DNA from: Verrucomicrobiaceae bacterium UBA7681
GTDB lineage: Bacteria; Verrucomicrobiota; Verrucomicrobiia; Verrucomicrobiales; Verrucomicrobiaceae
Assembly: GCA_002482965.1 (NCBI GenBank)
Contig: DLGZ01000054.1
Location: 62,001 to 126,000 of the forward strand
DNA: 64,000 nucleotides
Direction of reading: 5' to 3'
In this document: positions 7,405 through 15,500 of the stretch, in pieces
Layout: each line of letters opens with the position of its first letter
How positions within the stretch are numbered: the stretch's first letter is position 1
Translations under genes and position numbers: made by a program
The notes under the pieces: model-generated
What the model saw: the letters and a program-made list of their open reading frames with translations, nothing else
What the model was told of the DNA's origin: nothing
Database searches by the model: none

Positions 7405-7764
7405 ATGACCCAGAAACACAAAGTCTTCACCATGAGCTTCGCAAAGGTCTATGCCTGCCTCGTTGCCAAAGCAGAGAGGAAGGGACGAACCCAGGCGGAA
7501 GTTGATTCGATCATCGGCTGGTTGACCGGCTACGATCCGCGCTCGTTGCAGGGACTCGTCACGAAGGGAACAGATTACGAAACATTCTTCACGGAAGCCC
7601 CTCGGCTCAATCCCGCCAGATCATTGATCAAAGGAAGCATCTGCGGGATCCGCGTGGAGGAAATCGAAGATCCAACGATGCGCGAGATCCGCTACCTGGA
7701 CAAGTTGATCGATGAATTGGCGAAAGGCAGACCTATGGCCAAAATCATTCGGATAGCAGAGTAG
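7405..7764 (+). CDS. DUF2200 family protein
   Basis: 119 residues from ATG 7405. The N-terminus MTQKHKVFTMSFAKVY and the blocks KAERKGRT, IIGWLTGYD, GSICGIRVEEIEDP and IRYLDKLIDELAKG are the conserved signature of DUF2200. The family is small, cytosolic and of unknown function, and is sporadically distributed in bacteria. An upstream in-frame ATG at 7345 would add 20 residues that do not fit the family. A TTGACA hexamer is present at 7335-7340 but without a convincing -10. Confidence 0.85.
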   Translation: MTQKHKVFTMSFAKVYACLVAKAERKGRTQAEVDSIIGWLTGYDPRSLQGLVTKGTDYETFFTEAPRLNPARSLIKGSICGIRVEEIEDPTMREIRYLDKLIDELAKGRPMAKIIRIAE

Positions 7765-7833
7765 AAGATGCCAGGGGCTGCAAGCACCAGCCGTAAAACA
7801 ACACATGAGATGTGCCATGTTTCAAACTGACCC

Positions 7834-8430
7834 ATGAAAACCATCGCACATCGGGGAGGCATGGGAAAGGGCATGCAAAACACGCCCGCCGGAGTGCGGC
7901 TTGCCGTGCTGCAGCAAGCGGACTTCGTGGAACTCGACGTCGCACGTGATGCACACGGCGGATTCCACTGCGCGCATCATGGGTGGAACTCGAAGTCCGA
8001 GCTTCGCGATTGCCTGGTGGAACTCGGAGCGAACATGAGACTCATCGCCCATTTGAAGGGCAATTATCCCGAGGCAGATCTCGTTCGCGTTGCCGAGCAC
8101 CTCGCTCCGTATCTCCCTTTGGAAAAAGTGGTCTTTGCCTCCCACAGGAGCGGCGTTTTACGAAGACTGCGAAAGCTAATGCCCAACGTGTGCTTGGCCC
8201 GCTTTGGACTCCTCCCGGCCCTTGCTGCGCTGTGGAAGCAGCAGCCCTGGGACTGCTGCATGATCAACCAAGTAGTGCTGACACGCTGGCTCGTGAAGGC
8301 GCTGCAGCAGCGAGGCTATGAGGTTGTCGCAAGCTGTGTGTGGGAACTGCGTTCCAGACGGAGCGTGCGGCAACTCGGCGTGGACGGGGCATTTGTAAAT
8401 CTGCGCGAGGGGAAAGAACGCATGCCGTAA
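7834..8430 (+). CDS. Glycerophosphodiester phosphodiesterase-like (GDPD) protein, short
   Basis: 198 residues. Key GDPD features: IAHRGG at the N-terminus (His-Arg of the active site), a QNTPAG segment in place of the usual ENT, ADFVELDVARDAHGG (Glu and Asp metal ligands) and CAHHG (second catalytic His). The C-terminal region ends in a DGAFVNL strand typical of the barrel end (normally DG.xTD.P). The family hydrolyses glycerophosphodiesters to glycerol-3-phosphate and an alcohol. At under 200 residues and with Gln for Glu in ENT, it is shorter than normal (about 240-300), so activity is likely but not certain. No signal peptide, so cytosolic. Confidence 0.75.
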   Translation: MKTIAHRGGMGKGMQNTPAGVRLAVLQQADFVELDVARDAHGGFHCAHHGWNSKSELRDCLVELGANMRLIAHLKGNYPEADLVRVAEHLAPYLPLEKVVFASHRSGVLRRLRKLMPNVCLARFGLLPALAALWKQQPWDCCMINQVVLTRWLVKALQQRGYEVVASCVWELRSRRSVRQLGVDGAFVNLREGKERMP

Positions 8431-8431
8431 A

Positions 8432-8455
8432 GGCTCTCGTTTAAGGCTGAGAGCC
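8432..8455 (+). terminator. Possible terminator hairpin after GDPD gene
   Basis: GGCTCTC (8432-8438) pairs with GAGAGCC (8449-8455), 2 bp after the stop codon, but there is no T tract. The remaining gap to 8652 shows nothing else recognisable. Confidence 0.35.
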
Positions 8456-8652
8456 GCGAGTATAGGTGGGAGGGCTCTCACACCTCGCGACAGCGTCTTG
8501 GAGTGCGTGCGGCAAGCCTATGCGTGACGCCGCTTTCGCAGGCCCGACTGTAGGGTAAGACCGGAGATACTCAAAACCTCGCGAAAACGGTGTCGTCGAT
8601 GCAGGCTTGCGCCGTGCCGCAGACGTTTTCATTCGTTAAAACAGCCAGCCCC

Positions 8653-9780
8653 TCACACCACCGGCCCCGCCACATCCTTGTACTTCGCATGCCATTCATT
8701 GAAGACGATCGGTGAGATTTCGCTGGGCTTGATTTCGCTGCGGCCACCCCAGAACACATTCGTGTATTCCAGCGGGATGCCCACGTCGGCGAGATGCTTG
8801 TCGATGGCGGCCTTGTGGGTGAGCACCATTTCTTTGTCCGTGCCGTGGATGACGCCCATGATGTTCACATTCGCAAAACGCTCGCCGCCTTCACGCCAGT
8901 AAGCGTGGGTCATGATGGTGTGGCGGCCCACTTCGCCGCCAGCGCGTTCTTCCATGCCCTTCGGCACCTTCCAGTGGAAGAGGGCATTGAAGCGCGTCAC
9001 GCGCACGCCCGTGGCGCTCGGTTTGACGTGCTCCAGGAAGGTGGAGAAGCGGCCGATGACGCCCTTTTGATCCAGGCGTTTGGCGACTTCACAGAATTTC
9101 TCAAACGAGACACCCGCAGCCTTGGCGCGGCCTTCCCAGGGATTCGCACCGATTTCCTCAAGGCTCAGATCTCCCTTGAGATGCAGCAGCACGTTCCATT
9201 CTTCCGCATCCAGTTCCGCGATGTTGGTGGTCATCATCGCAGCGGGCACATCAGCCTTTTCGCCGGGTTCCATCGTCTTGCGGCGCACATGGCCGACGCC
9301 GAGGGCGAAGATGCCATGAGCCTGCATGGTGTAGTAGCTTTCCGCGCCGATCAGCCGCGCCAGCACATCGCAATGCTGGTTGATGTCATAGCCCTGCGGT
9401 ACCTTCAGCGTCGTCCACAGGCGGTAGTCGCTGCCGCTCACCTCACGGTCTGTGGAGCGCAGCACCACATGGCCGCTGAAGGGGTCCTGCTTGAAGAGAA
9501 ATTCAAAGGCGGCTTCGAGCTTTTCCGTGGGCACCTTCCAGGCCACCAGAGCGCCTTCAGCCAGCTTGTTCGCCAGCAGGGTCTGCCGCACGCGGCGGAT
9601 CACCCCGGCCTTCAGCATCGCCTGGATGCGCTCCACCACTGTCTCCAGCGGCAGGCCGGACAACTGCGCGATGTCCTGAAACGGTGTGGGCGTGAAGCCC
9701 TTGATGCGGTCCTCGCTCACGGCGAGAATTTGCGCATTGATCGGGTCGGTATGTTCGGTGGAAAAGTTGGCGTCGGACAT
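8653..9780 (-). CDS. Two-domain AsnC-fold protein, siroheme decarboxylase-like (AhbA/AhbB fusion)
   Basis: 375 residues, an internal duplication. Each half has a winged-helix part and a ferredoxin-like part. The first half shows IAQLSGLPLETV, GVIRRVRQTLL, ALVAWKVP and later YDINQHCDVLARL; the second shows KGVIGRFSTFLE, FHWKVP, HAYWREGGERFANVNIMGVIHG. The 'GxIRRF ... WKVP ... Y.R ... N.f.M.HG' order is that of AhbA/AhbB and NirD/L/G/H, which decarboxylate siroheme to didecarboxysiroheme on the way to heme or heme d1. These are usually two separate or paired genes, so the fused form is notable. An Lrp/AsnC-type regulator is the alternative call. No other heme-d1/Ahb gene is adjacent; a CbiX-like chelatase lies far away at 63301. 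Confidence 0.65.
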   Translation of the reverse strand: MSDANFSTEHTDPINAQILAVSEDRIKGFTPTPFQDIAQLSGLPLETVVERIQAMLKAGVIRRVRQTLLANKLAEGALVAWKVPTEKLEAAFEFLFKQDPFSGHVVLRSTDREVSGSDYRLWTTLKVPQGYDINQHCDVLARLIGAESYYTMQAHGIFALGVGHVRRKTMEPGEKADVPAAMMTTNIAELDAEEWNVLLHLKGDLSLEEIGANPWEGRAKAAGVSFEKFCEVAKRLDQKGVIGRFSTFLEHVKPSATGVRVTRFNALFHWKVPKGMEERAGGEVGRHTIMTHAYWREGGERFANVNIMGVIHGTDKEMVLTHKAAIDKHLADVGIPLEYTNVFWGGRSEIKPSEISPIVFNEWHAKYKDVAGPVV

Positions 9781-9883
9781 GGTTGGAAATTGGGGCGGGC
9801 GGCATCCTTAGCTACGGCCAGATAGAATGCGAGATTTCAAATTTGTGATTTAGCACCCGTCAATTGGCGTCTAGGATGCGCCC

Positions 9884-10261
9884 ATGGACAAACGCAAGCC
9901 CACCGCCGCCATGCGCAGGCGCCACAACCTCATCTCGGCGTGGCGCGGCGTGGAGGACGGGCCGCTGATGGATCTGCCCACGCTCCGGGTGGGAGACCTC
10001 GCCACGCAGATCATGGCCAAGGCCGGCATGTCCAACCGCGTCAAATTGGAAGACATCCTCGCAGCCTGGCAGGAGATCGTCGGCGCCTTCCTCTTCAAGC
10101 TCACCCGCCCGGACACCTTTGAGCGCGGCGTCCTCACCGTCCGCCTCATGCAGCCCACAGCCCACCACGCGCTGATGCAGGAGAAAGTGAAAATTCTCAA
10201 ACGCCTGCAAGAGACGCTACCCGATGCAAAGATCAAGGACGTGCGCTTCCGGCATGGTTGA
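9884..10261 (+). CDS. DciA-like protein (DUF721)
   Basis: 125 residues. The C-terminal half has the DUF721 layout: LEDILAAWQEIVGAFLF, then a short strand TFERGVLTVRL followed by the helix ALMQEKVKILKRLQETLP and a final strand IKDVRFR. DUF721/DciA proteins load or assist the replicative helicase DnaB in bacteria without DnaC/DnaI. It is divergent from the AhbAB-like gene (103 bp apart) and stands alone. The N-terminal basic stretch (MDKRKPTAAMRRRH) is typical. Confidence 0.8.
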   Translation: MDKRKPTAAMRRRHNLISAWRGVEDGPLMDLPTLRVGDLATQIMAKAGMSNRVKLEDILAAWQEIVGAFLFKLTRPDTFERGVLTVRLMQPTAHHALMQEKVKILKRLQETLPDAKIKDVRFRHG

Positions 10262-10338
10262 GACAAAGGAGGCATGAGGGTGTTTGGATTGCCATGTCCA
10301 GCGCGGGGCCATTCAGCCTGAGATGGATGGGCACTTGG

Positions 10339-10833
10339 TTAAGCAACCTCCTCCCGGCCTCCGCTCCCACGCCTGTGAGGCTCCAAAGTGAGGTGCATGA
10401 ATATGGCAATGCCCGCAGGCAACAGCCACACCCACTCGAACGGCTTCCCCACGAGATCCACAAACAAGATGGATGGATGAATGACTGCAAGAAGATCCAT
10501 CAAAACAATGACTTCGATGATGGTGACGGGGAAGCAGCCGCCGCGAAAGAACAGCCACACAAACAACGCCACCGTCACCCATCCGAGAATGACCGGATAG
10601 ACGACCGACACCGTCTCAAACTGGTCCACCAGCGCGCTGCGCTGATGCAGCAGCCAGATCCCAAAGACGGCCAGCCACAGGAACGCCACCACGCGCTCGC
10701 GCCGGGTATACTTTTTCGACAGCGTGAACCACGACCAAAACAACGGCAGCACAAAGACGCCGAGCCAGAAGAAGAACTGCCTGCGGTGGTCTTTCATGGC
10801 GGCAGGCTGGAGCGCTGGATCAGGTGAGGTCAT
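10339..10833 (-). CDS. Integral membrane protein, about 4 TM segments
   Basis: 164 residues with hydrophobic segments roughly at 20-35, 48-62, 78-98 and 103-125, plus a fifth stretch near 135-148 (WVWLLPAGIAIFMHL). The start ATG overlaps the stop codon of the upstream gene at 10830 by 4 nt, so the two are translationally coupled. No family is recognised. The C-terminus is short, polar and basic. Confidence 0.6.
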   Translation of the reverse strand: MTSPDPALQPAAMKDHRRQFFFWLGVFVLPLFWSWFTLSKKYTRRERVVAFLWLAVFGIWLLHQRSALVDQFETVSVVYPVILGWVTVALFVWLFFRGGCFPVTIIEVIVLMDLLAVIHPSILFVDLVGKPFEWVWLLPAGIAIFMHLTLEPHRRGSGGREEVA

Positions 10834-11279
10834 CGGGGTTTGTCGGTGATGCTCAGCCAGATTGCCTTGGCCGGTTCGAGGTCCTCCTCCCGGTCAAAAT
10901 AAATGCTCATCATGACATGGCCGCCCTCGCCAAAAGTGAAGGTGTACAGGCCCCAGCGCGGCGGGGCATCTTCCTGCGTCTCATGTAGAAGGTAGGCGAA
11001 GCGCAGCGGCGGCTTGTCGGTGAACTCAAACACCTGCACTGCGTCTTTGGATGCCTTGGACTTCCGCCACGCCAGCGTTTCCGCAGGCGTCTCACCCTCC
11101 TTCTGATCATAGATACTCGTCCAGCATGTGATGCCCGGCCGCCAGAGCACCAGCTCCGTACCATGCTCGCCTGTTTCGTACCGCTCTGCATACTCGTCCG
11201 GCAGTTCGACACGCCACTCCTGCGTCATCTGGTATTCACCTCGAACACGGGGGAATTCTGGCGGCGGCTCAGCACTCAT
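10830..11279 (-). CDS. Conserved-looking hypothetical protein
   Basis: 149 residues from the ATG at 11279. This start is chosen because it falls just after the stop of the upstream gene (11309); the frame stays open to 11426. The core starts with MTQEWRVELPDEYAER and LVLWRPGITCWTS, then HETQEDAPPRWGLYTFTF and GGHVMMSIYFD: an alternating beta/alpha pattern of a small cytosolic domain. It is coupled to the membrane protein at 10339 by a 4-nt overlap. No function can be assigned. Confidence 0.6.
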   Translation of the reverse strand: MSAEPPPEFPRVRGEYQMTQEWRVELPDEYAERYETGEHGTELVLWRPGITCWTSIYDQKEGETPAETLAWRKSKASKDAVQVFEFTDKPPLRFAYLLHETQEDAPPRWGLYTFTFGEGGHVMMSIYFDREEDLEPAKAIWLSITDKPR

Positions 11280-11308
11280 GGCAGTGGAACGGCTGAAAAA
11301 TCGACTCA

Positions 11309-11728
11309 TCAATGTGCGAATGCGGGACATGCAGGTGGCTCCCATGGAAAATGAATCGAAAGACTGCATGTGGGACACTCCTGATTTTCCGGAAGCCTGA
11401 CGGATTGAGGAAGCGGGTTGCGACATCTAAAGCATACAAAGGGACGAGCCAGCCGATCTGGCGTTGTGGGAATGTAACGGAGCGTCCCTGGCTCAAAGTG
11501 AACACACCAATGGGGTCTCTCGACATCGCCATGATAGCGGCAAGCACCAACCACCTCCATGTCATCGTTCTCATCGCTGTTATCGCACGCCGCCAGTTGC
11601 AGTCCATTCTCCAGGCGAATCTGGTAAAAATGTAAGTCGACCAAGGTGCCGTAGGTATCCAACTCTACCCAGTCGCTCGTTCCACCCTGGCAATAGCCAT
11701 TGAAGTCAGCGTAAATTCTCGGAGTCAT
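11309..11728 (-). CDS. Hypothetical protein with C-terminal zinc-ribbon-like motif
   Basis: 139 residues from the ATG at 11728. Start MTPRIYADFNGYCQGG and the block VELDTYGTLVDLHFYQI resemble a small family seen in Verrucomicrobiota and Planctomycetes. The C-terminus has two CxxC pairs (CFRC and CPTC, about 22 residues apart) compatible with a zinc ribbon. An earlier in-frame ATG at 11812 would overlap the upstream gene. It lies between and co-directional with two other unknown genes, probably one transcript 12269 to 10339. Function unknown. Confidence 0.55.
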   Translation of the reverse strand: MTPRIYADFNGYCQGGTSDWVELDTYGTLVDLHFYQIRLENGLQLAACDNSDENDDMEVVGACRYHGDVERPHWCVHFEPGTLRYIPTTPDRLARPFVCFRCRNPLPQSVRLPENQECPTCSLSIHFPWEPPACPAFAH

Positions 11729-11756
11729 GGCTAAGGGTTGGATAAGTGGTTTTGCA

Positions 11757-12269
11757 TCACGGCTCAGCCCCGAAGAAAACCTTGCTTCGGTCATGCTGGT
11801 TGAACTCGTCAATGATCTTGCTCATCCACTCCTTGTTTTCGGGAGAGGCTGAGAAGGTGAGCGGGGTCTTGAGATACTTGGCGGGCAGCAGTCGACGCAC
11901 GCATTCCAGACAGGCCTTCACGATGTCTTCGCGGGAGTAGCCTTCCGTGATGACGAACTCGTCTGCCTTCATGAACAGCGTCAGCGGCTGTTCAGACCCG
12001 TAGTTGTTGTCAAAAAAGAGGTGGCTGGTGGACGCCAGATTGAGATCCCCGCTCGACTCTTTTGCAAAGTTGGGCGGAATGTTTTTGGCCGAGATGTAAC
12101 GCAAGGCGTCACCCAGGTAAGTCTGAGCGTTCCATGCATAGCATGTCACAGGCTCGATGGTGATACTGCCCCATCCGAACGGCTGATATGTTCGCACCAA
12201 GGCCGCTGTCGTGGCGCTGGCGGGTGCCGCCAGCCAAAGAGCTAGAATTGCTGTAAGGAAGATTTTCAT
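11757..12269 (-). CDS. Secreted protein of unknown function
   Basis: 170 residues from the ATG at 12269. Clear signal peptide MKIFLTAILALWLAAPASA. The mature part begins TTAALVRTYQPFGWGS and has one Cys pair candidate (CLECV). A far upstream ATG at 12572 is rejected because that region is a repeat-like intergenic segment. It could be periplasmic or exported; no domain is recognised. Confidence 0.6.
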   Translation of the reverse strand: MKIFLTAILALWLAAPASATTAALVRTYQPFGWGSITIEPVTCYAWNAQTYLGDALRYISAKNIPPNFAKESSGDLNLASTSHLFFDNNYGSEQPLTLFMKADEFVITEGYSREDIVKACLECVRRLLPAKYLKTPLTFSASPENKEWMSKIIDEFNQHDRSKVFFGAEP

Positions 12270-12299
12270 CTTATGTCCATGAAATCGAAAAAGCCGCTG

Positions 12300-12480
12300 C
12301 GGGTCAAGCATTGGGTGTGGCAGGCAGGCGTCCGATAAGTTCCTGAATCGGGGTCGGGATGCGGAGCCGCGAAGCGAAACCCCGACTCCTTGGGGGGGCG
12401 TTCCAGCCTGCTCCGACCAACCGCCCAGAAGCCCCCTCCCCCGGAAAGCTGGTGCGGTCTGTGCTGCGGGACTGTATAAG
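12300..12480. repeat. Intergenic repeat-like element with hairpin
   Basis: TCGGGGT (12348-12354) pairs with ACCCCGA (12379-12385) around an inner GCGGAGCCGC. Further GC-rich imperfect repeats follow to about 12480. The element is noncoding by composition and looks like a dispersed intergenic family; copy number is unknown from this window. Confidence 0.45.
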
Positions 12481-12531
12481 AGGGTGAAACAACGCTGCTC
12501 TGGCCGAAAAGAAGCCTCCCATGGCGGCGTT

Positions 12532-15500
12532 ATGCCTTCCCCCCTCATGAATCTTTCCCTCCGTCCCGCCACGCACGAAGCTTTGCAACGCTTTCGCCTG
12601 CGCCGTCAGCACTTGCTGCGGCTGCGCGCGCTGCTCTGTGGCGCGGCGCTCGCGCTCGCCGCTTTTGTGCTCATCGCTTTGCTGGACCGGGCGTGGTTCA
12701 TGCCGGATGCGCTGCGGCCCTGGGTCACGCTCCTTGCATATGGCGGAGCTGCGTATGCGGCCTGGCTCGTGGCGTGGAGATTCATTGCGCAGGGGAATGG
12801 CAAGGAGGGCACGGCCAAGCTCATCGAGGCGGCGGAGCCTGCGCTGCGTGAGCGGCTGCTTTCTGCTGTGGAGCTCGCGGATCCCAAGGGTGGGGTGAAT
12901 GTGAAGGACTCCGTCGAGTTCCGCGAGAAGCTGCAAGACGATGTGGCGGGTGCCATCGAGGGCATTGACTGGAATACCAAGCTGCCCACGCACACGCTGC
13001 GGCCTTGGTTCTTCGCGGCTGGTGGCGTGGTAGCGGTCATCCTCGTGCTCTGCCTCATTCCCGGCCTGCACCTTGCCGGTTTCCTGGCACGAGCGGCGCT
13101 GCCATTCGCGAATCTCGAACGACCCGCGTCGGTGAAGATCCGTATCCTGGAGCCACTGCAGGCGAGCACGCTGGCGCCCATCGGTTCAGAGGTGCCGATC
13201 ATCATCGAAACCGAAGGCCCGCAGCCCGCGCAGGCCACGCTGGAGTTTGCCGTGGAAGGCTCCAAGCCACGGCGCGCTGAGCTCTCCGCCGTCGGCACCT
13301 CACGCTTTGAAGGCGTCGTCCCCGTCGGCCAGACGGACGTGCGCTACCGCGTGCATGCGGCGGATGCCATCACCCCCTGGCGCACGCTCAGCGCACGCGC
13401 ACGGCCCCGCGTCGTGGAGTTCACCAAAACCATCGTGCCGCCTGCCTACTCCGGCTGGCAGGAGAGCGAGGTCAAGGCCGACCAGGGCGATCTCGAAGCG
13501 CTCGACGGCTCCACCATCAAGCTCACGCTCAAGGCGAACCAGCCCGTCTCGCAGAGTGACTTCGTGTTGAATCCTGATCTGCCTGAGAAAAAGACGGTGA
13601 CCTCCACCACCACGCCGGAAGGGCTGCTGACGGCCGACATCGTGGTGCAGGCCACGCACAGCTCCTGGCAGATCGCTTTGAAGTCTCAGGAAACCAGCTT
13701 CACCAATGAGGAGAGCACGCCCTGGCGCATCACCACCATTCCTGATCTGCCACCTACGGCGCAGATCAGCGAACCGGCGGAGCAGATCGAACTGCTGGCG
13801 GATGAAGCGGTGCGCCTCACCGGCCTCGCCACGGACGATGTGGGACTCGGTGGAGTGAAACTGGCCCATGCGATCAATGGCGCGAACTGGACTGAGCGTG
13901 ATCTGCCTTTCACGAAGGCTGCCAAGGAAGCTCCCGTGCAGACGCTGATGCCGCTGGCCCCGCTTGGGGTGAAGACAGGCGATGCACTGCTGATCAAGCT
14001 CATCGCCATCGACCTCAAAGGGCAGAAGGTGGAGTCACCGACGGTGCGCGTTGTCATTCTTGAGCAGACGATTGATCCACGGCAGAGGGAGTGGGCGGAA
14101 AGCCAGCGCCGGCTGGCGCAGAAGGCGGACCGTCTGGATGAACAAACGCGCGAGCTGCGCAAGGAACTCGACAAGGTGCGCAAGACTGAACGCAACGCAC
14201 GCAAGGACCCCGACAAGGCCAAGGACGAAGCTGCGAACGCGCTGGCAAGTGCGCAGGAAAAACTTGAGCAGGTCAAAGCGCAGTCTGAAGATCTCTGGAA
14301 CGCGCTAAAGGAAGCCGCACGCGATGCGCCGAATCAGCTCGATGCTTCGGAGGCGCAACTGCTGGGCAAGAAGCTCGCGCAACTTCGCCGCGAGCAGCTT
14401 CCTGAACTTGAAAAGCTCAATGCGAACGAGATTGAAAACACGGAGCCGCTGAAGCGCGCCGCCAATGAGGCCGCCAGCCAAGCCAGCGTCATCGCGGATG
14501 CCTTGCGCGCCTTTGCCGCCGAAGACACGGCCAAGATCGCCGCGCAGGAATCGCAGCAGCTTCAGCGCCAGTCGCGCATGCTCACAGAGACCTCGCTGCA
14601 GGCCAATCGCGATGCTGAGCAGCGCCCGAAATGGCAGGAGCAGCAGCGCGCCCTCATGGCGCAGGCGAAGACTTTGCAGAAGGATCTGGGCAAGCTGGAT
14701 GAATCGCAGAAGGGCCGCTTTCATGGGCAGGTGCAGGAGATGGACAAACGCCTCACCGAAACTTCTGCCGATCTCGCCAGCAGCCTGGACAAGCCGGACC
14801 AGACCAAGAGCCCGGAGCATCTCTACGGCGCGTCTGACAATCTGCGCAGCCGCTTGCAGCAGGCGGCTGACATCACGCGCGGCATCGCCGAGCAGACCGC
14901 GAACGAAGCCACGCAGCGCCGCGAAAACCTCACGCGTCAGGACAACCCTGCGCTGGCGAAACTTGAGGAAGCGAGGAACCATCTCGCCACGGCTGAAAAC
15001 GCCACGCGTGATCCGCGCCAGAAGCAGAAGCCTGATCACGATGGACTCATGCCCGTCGAGAAAGCGCAGAAGCAGCTCGCCGAAGCTGCCAAACAGCTCC
15101 AGGACCAGGCGGAACTCCGCGAGCAAAACCAGGCCACCAACACTCAGGCCGCGCTGGACATGAACCGCGCCAGCCGCGCGGTGGATGAACTTGCCCGTCA
15201 GACCGCTGAGGCGAAGAAGATTCCCCTGCCCTCCCCTGAAGAGGCAGAGAAGGCACGCCGCAGCAATGCGCCGCCGTCTGAGGCCACCAAGGCGATGGCG
15301 AATTTGAAGGAGCAGGCGTCACAGCTTGCGCAGGCTGCGCGTGCGCTGGAGGCAGATGCCCTCGCACAGGATGCCGCGCAGGCGCTTGAAGCTGCGCAGG
15401 AGGAATCCATGCGTCCGCAGAATCAGCAGGATCTCGCGCAGAGCGCCGCGCAGTCCAAGGCCGCCGCTGAGGCGCTGCAGATGCTGCCGGAAAAGATCAA

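Noticed and set aside
8794..9825. Plus-strand frame of 343 codons opposite the AhbAB-like gene
   Set aside because: Shadow of the conserved minus-strand protein; composition His/Ala-rich without motif.
14305..15126. Leu/Arg-rich minus-strand frames opposite the coiled-coil gene
   Set aside because: Mirror of the Gln/Ala coiled-coil codons (CAG read as CTG); not real genes.
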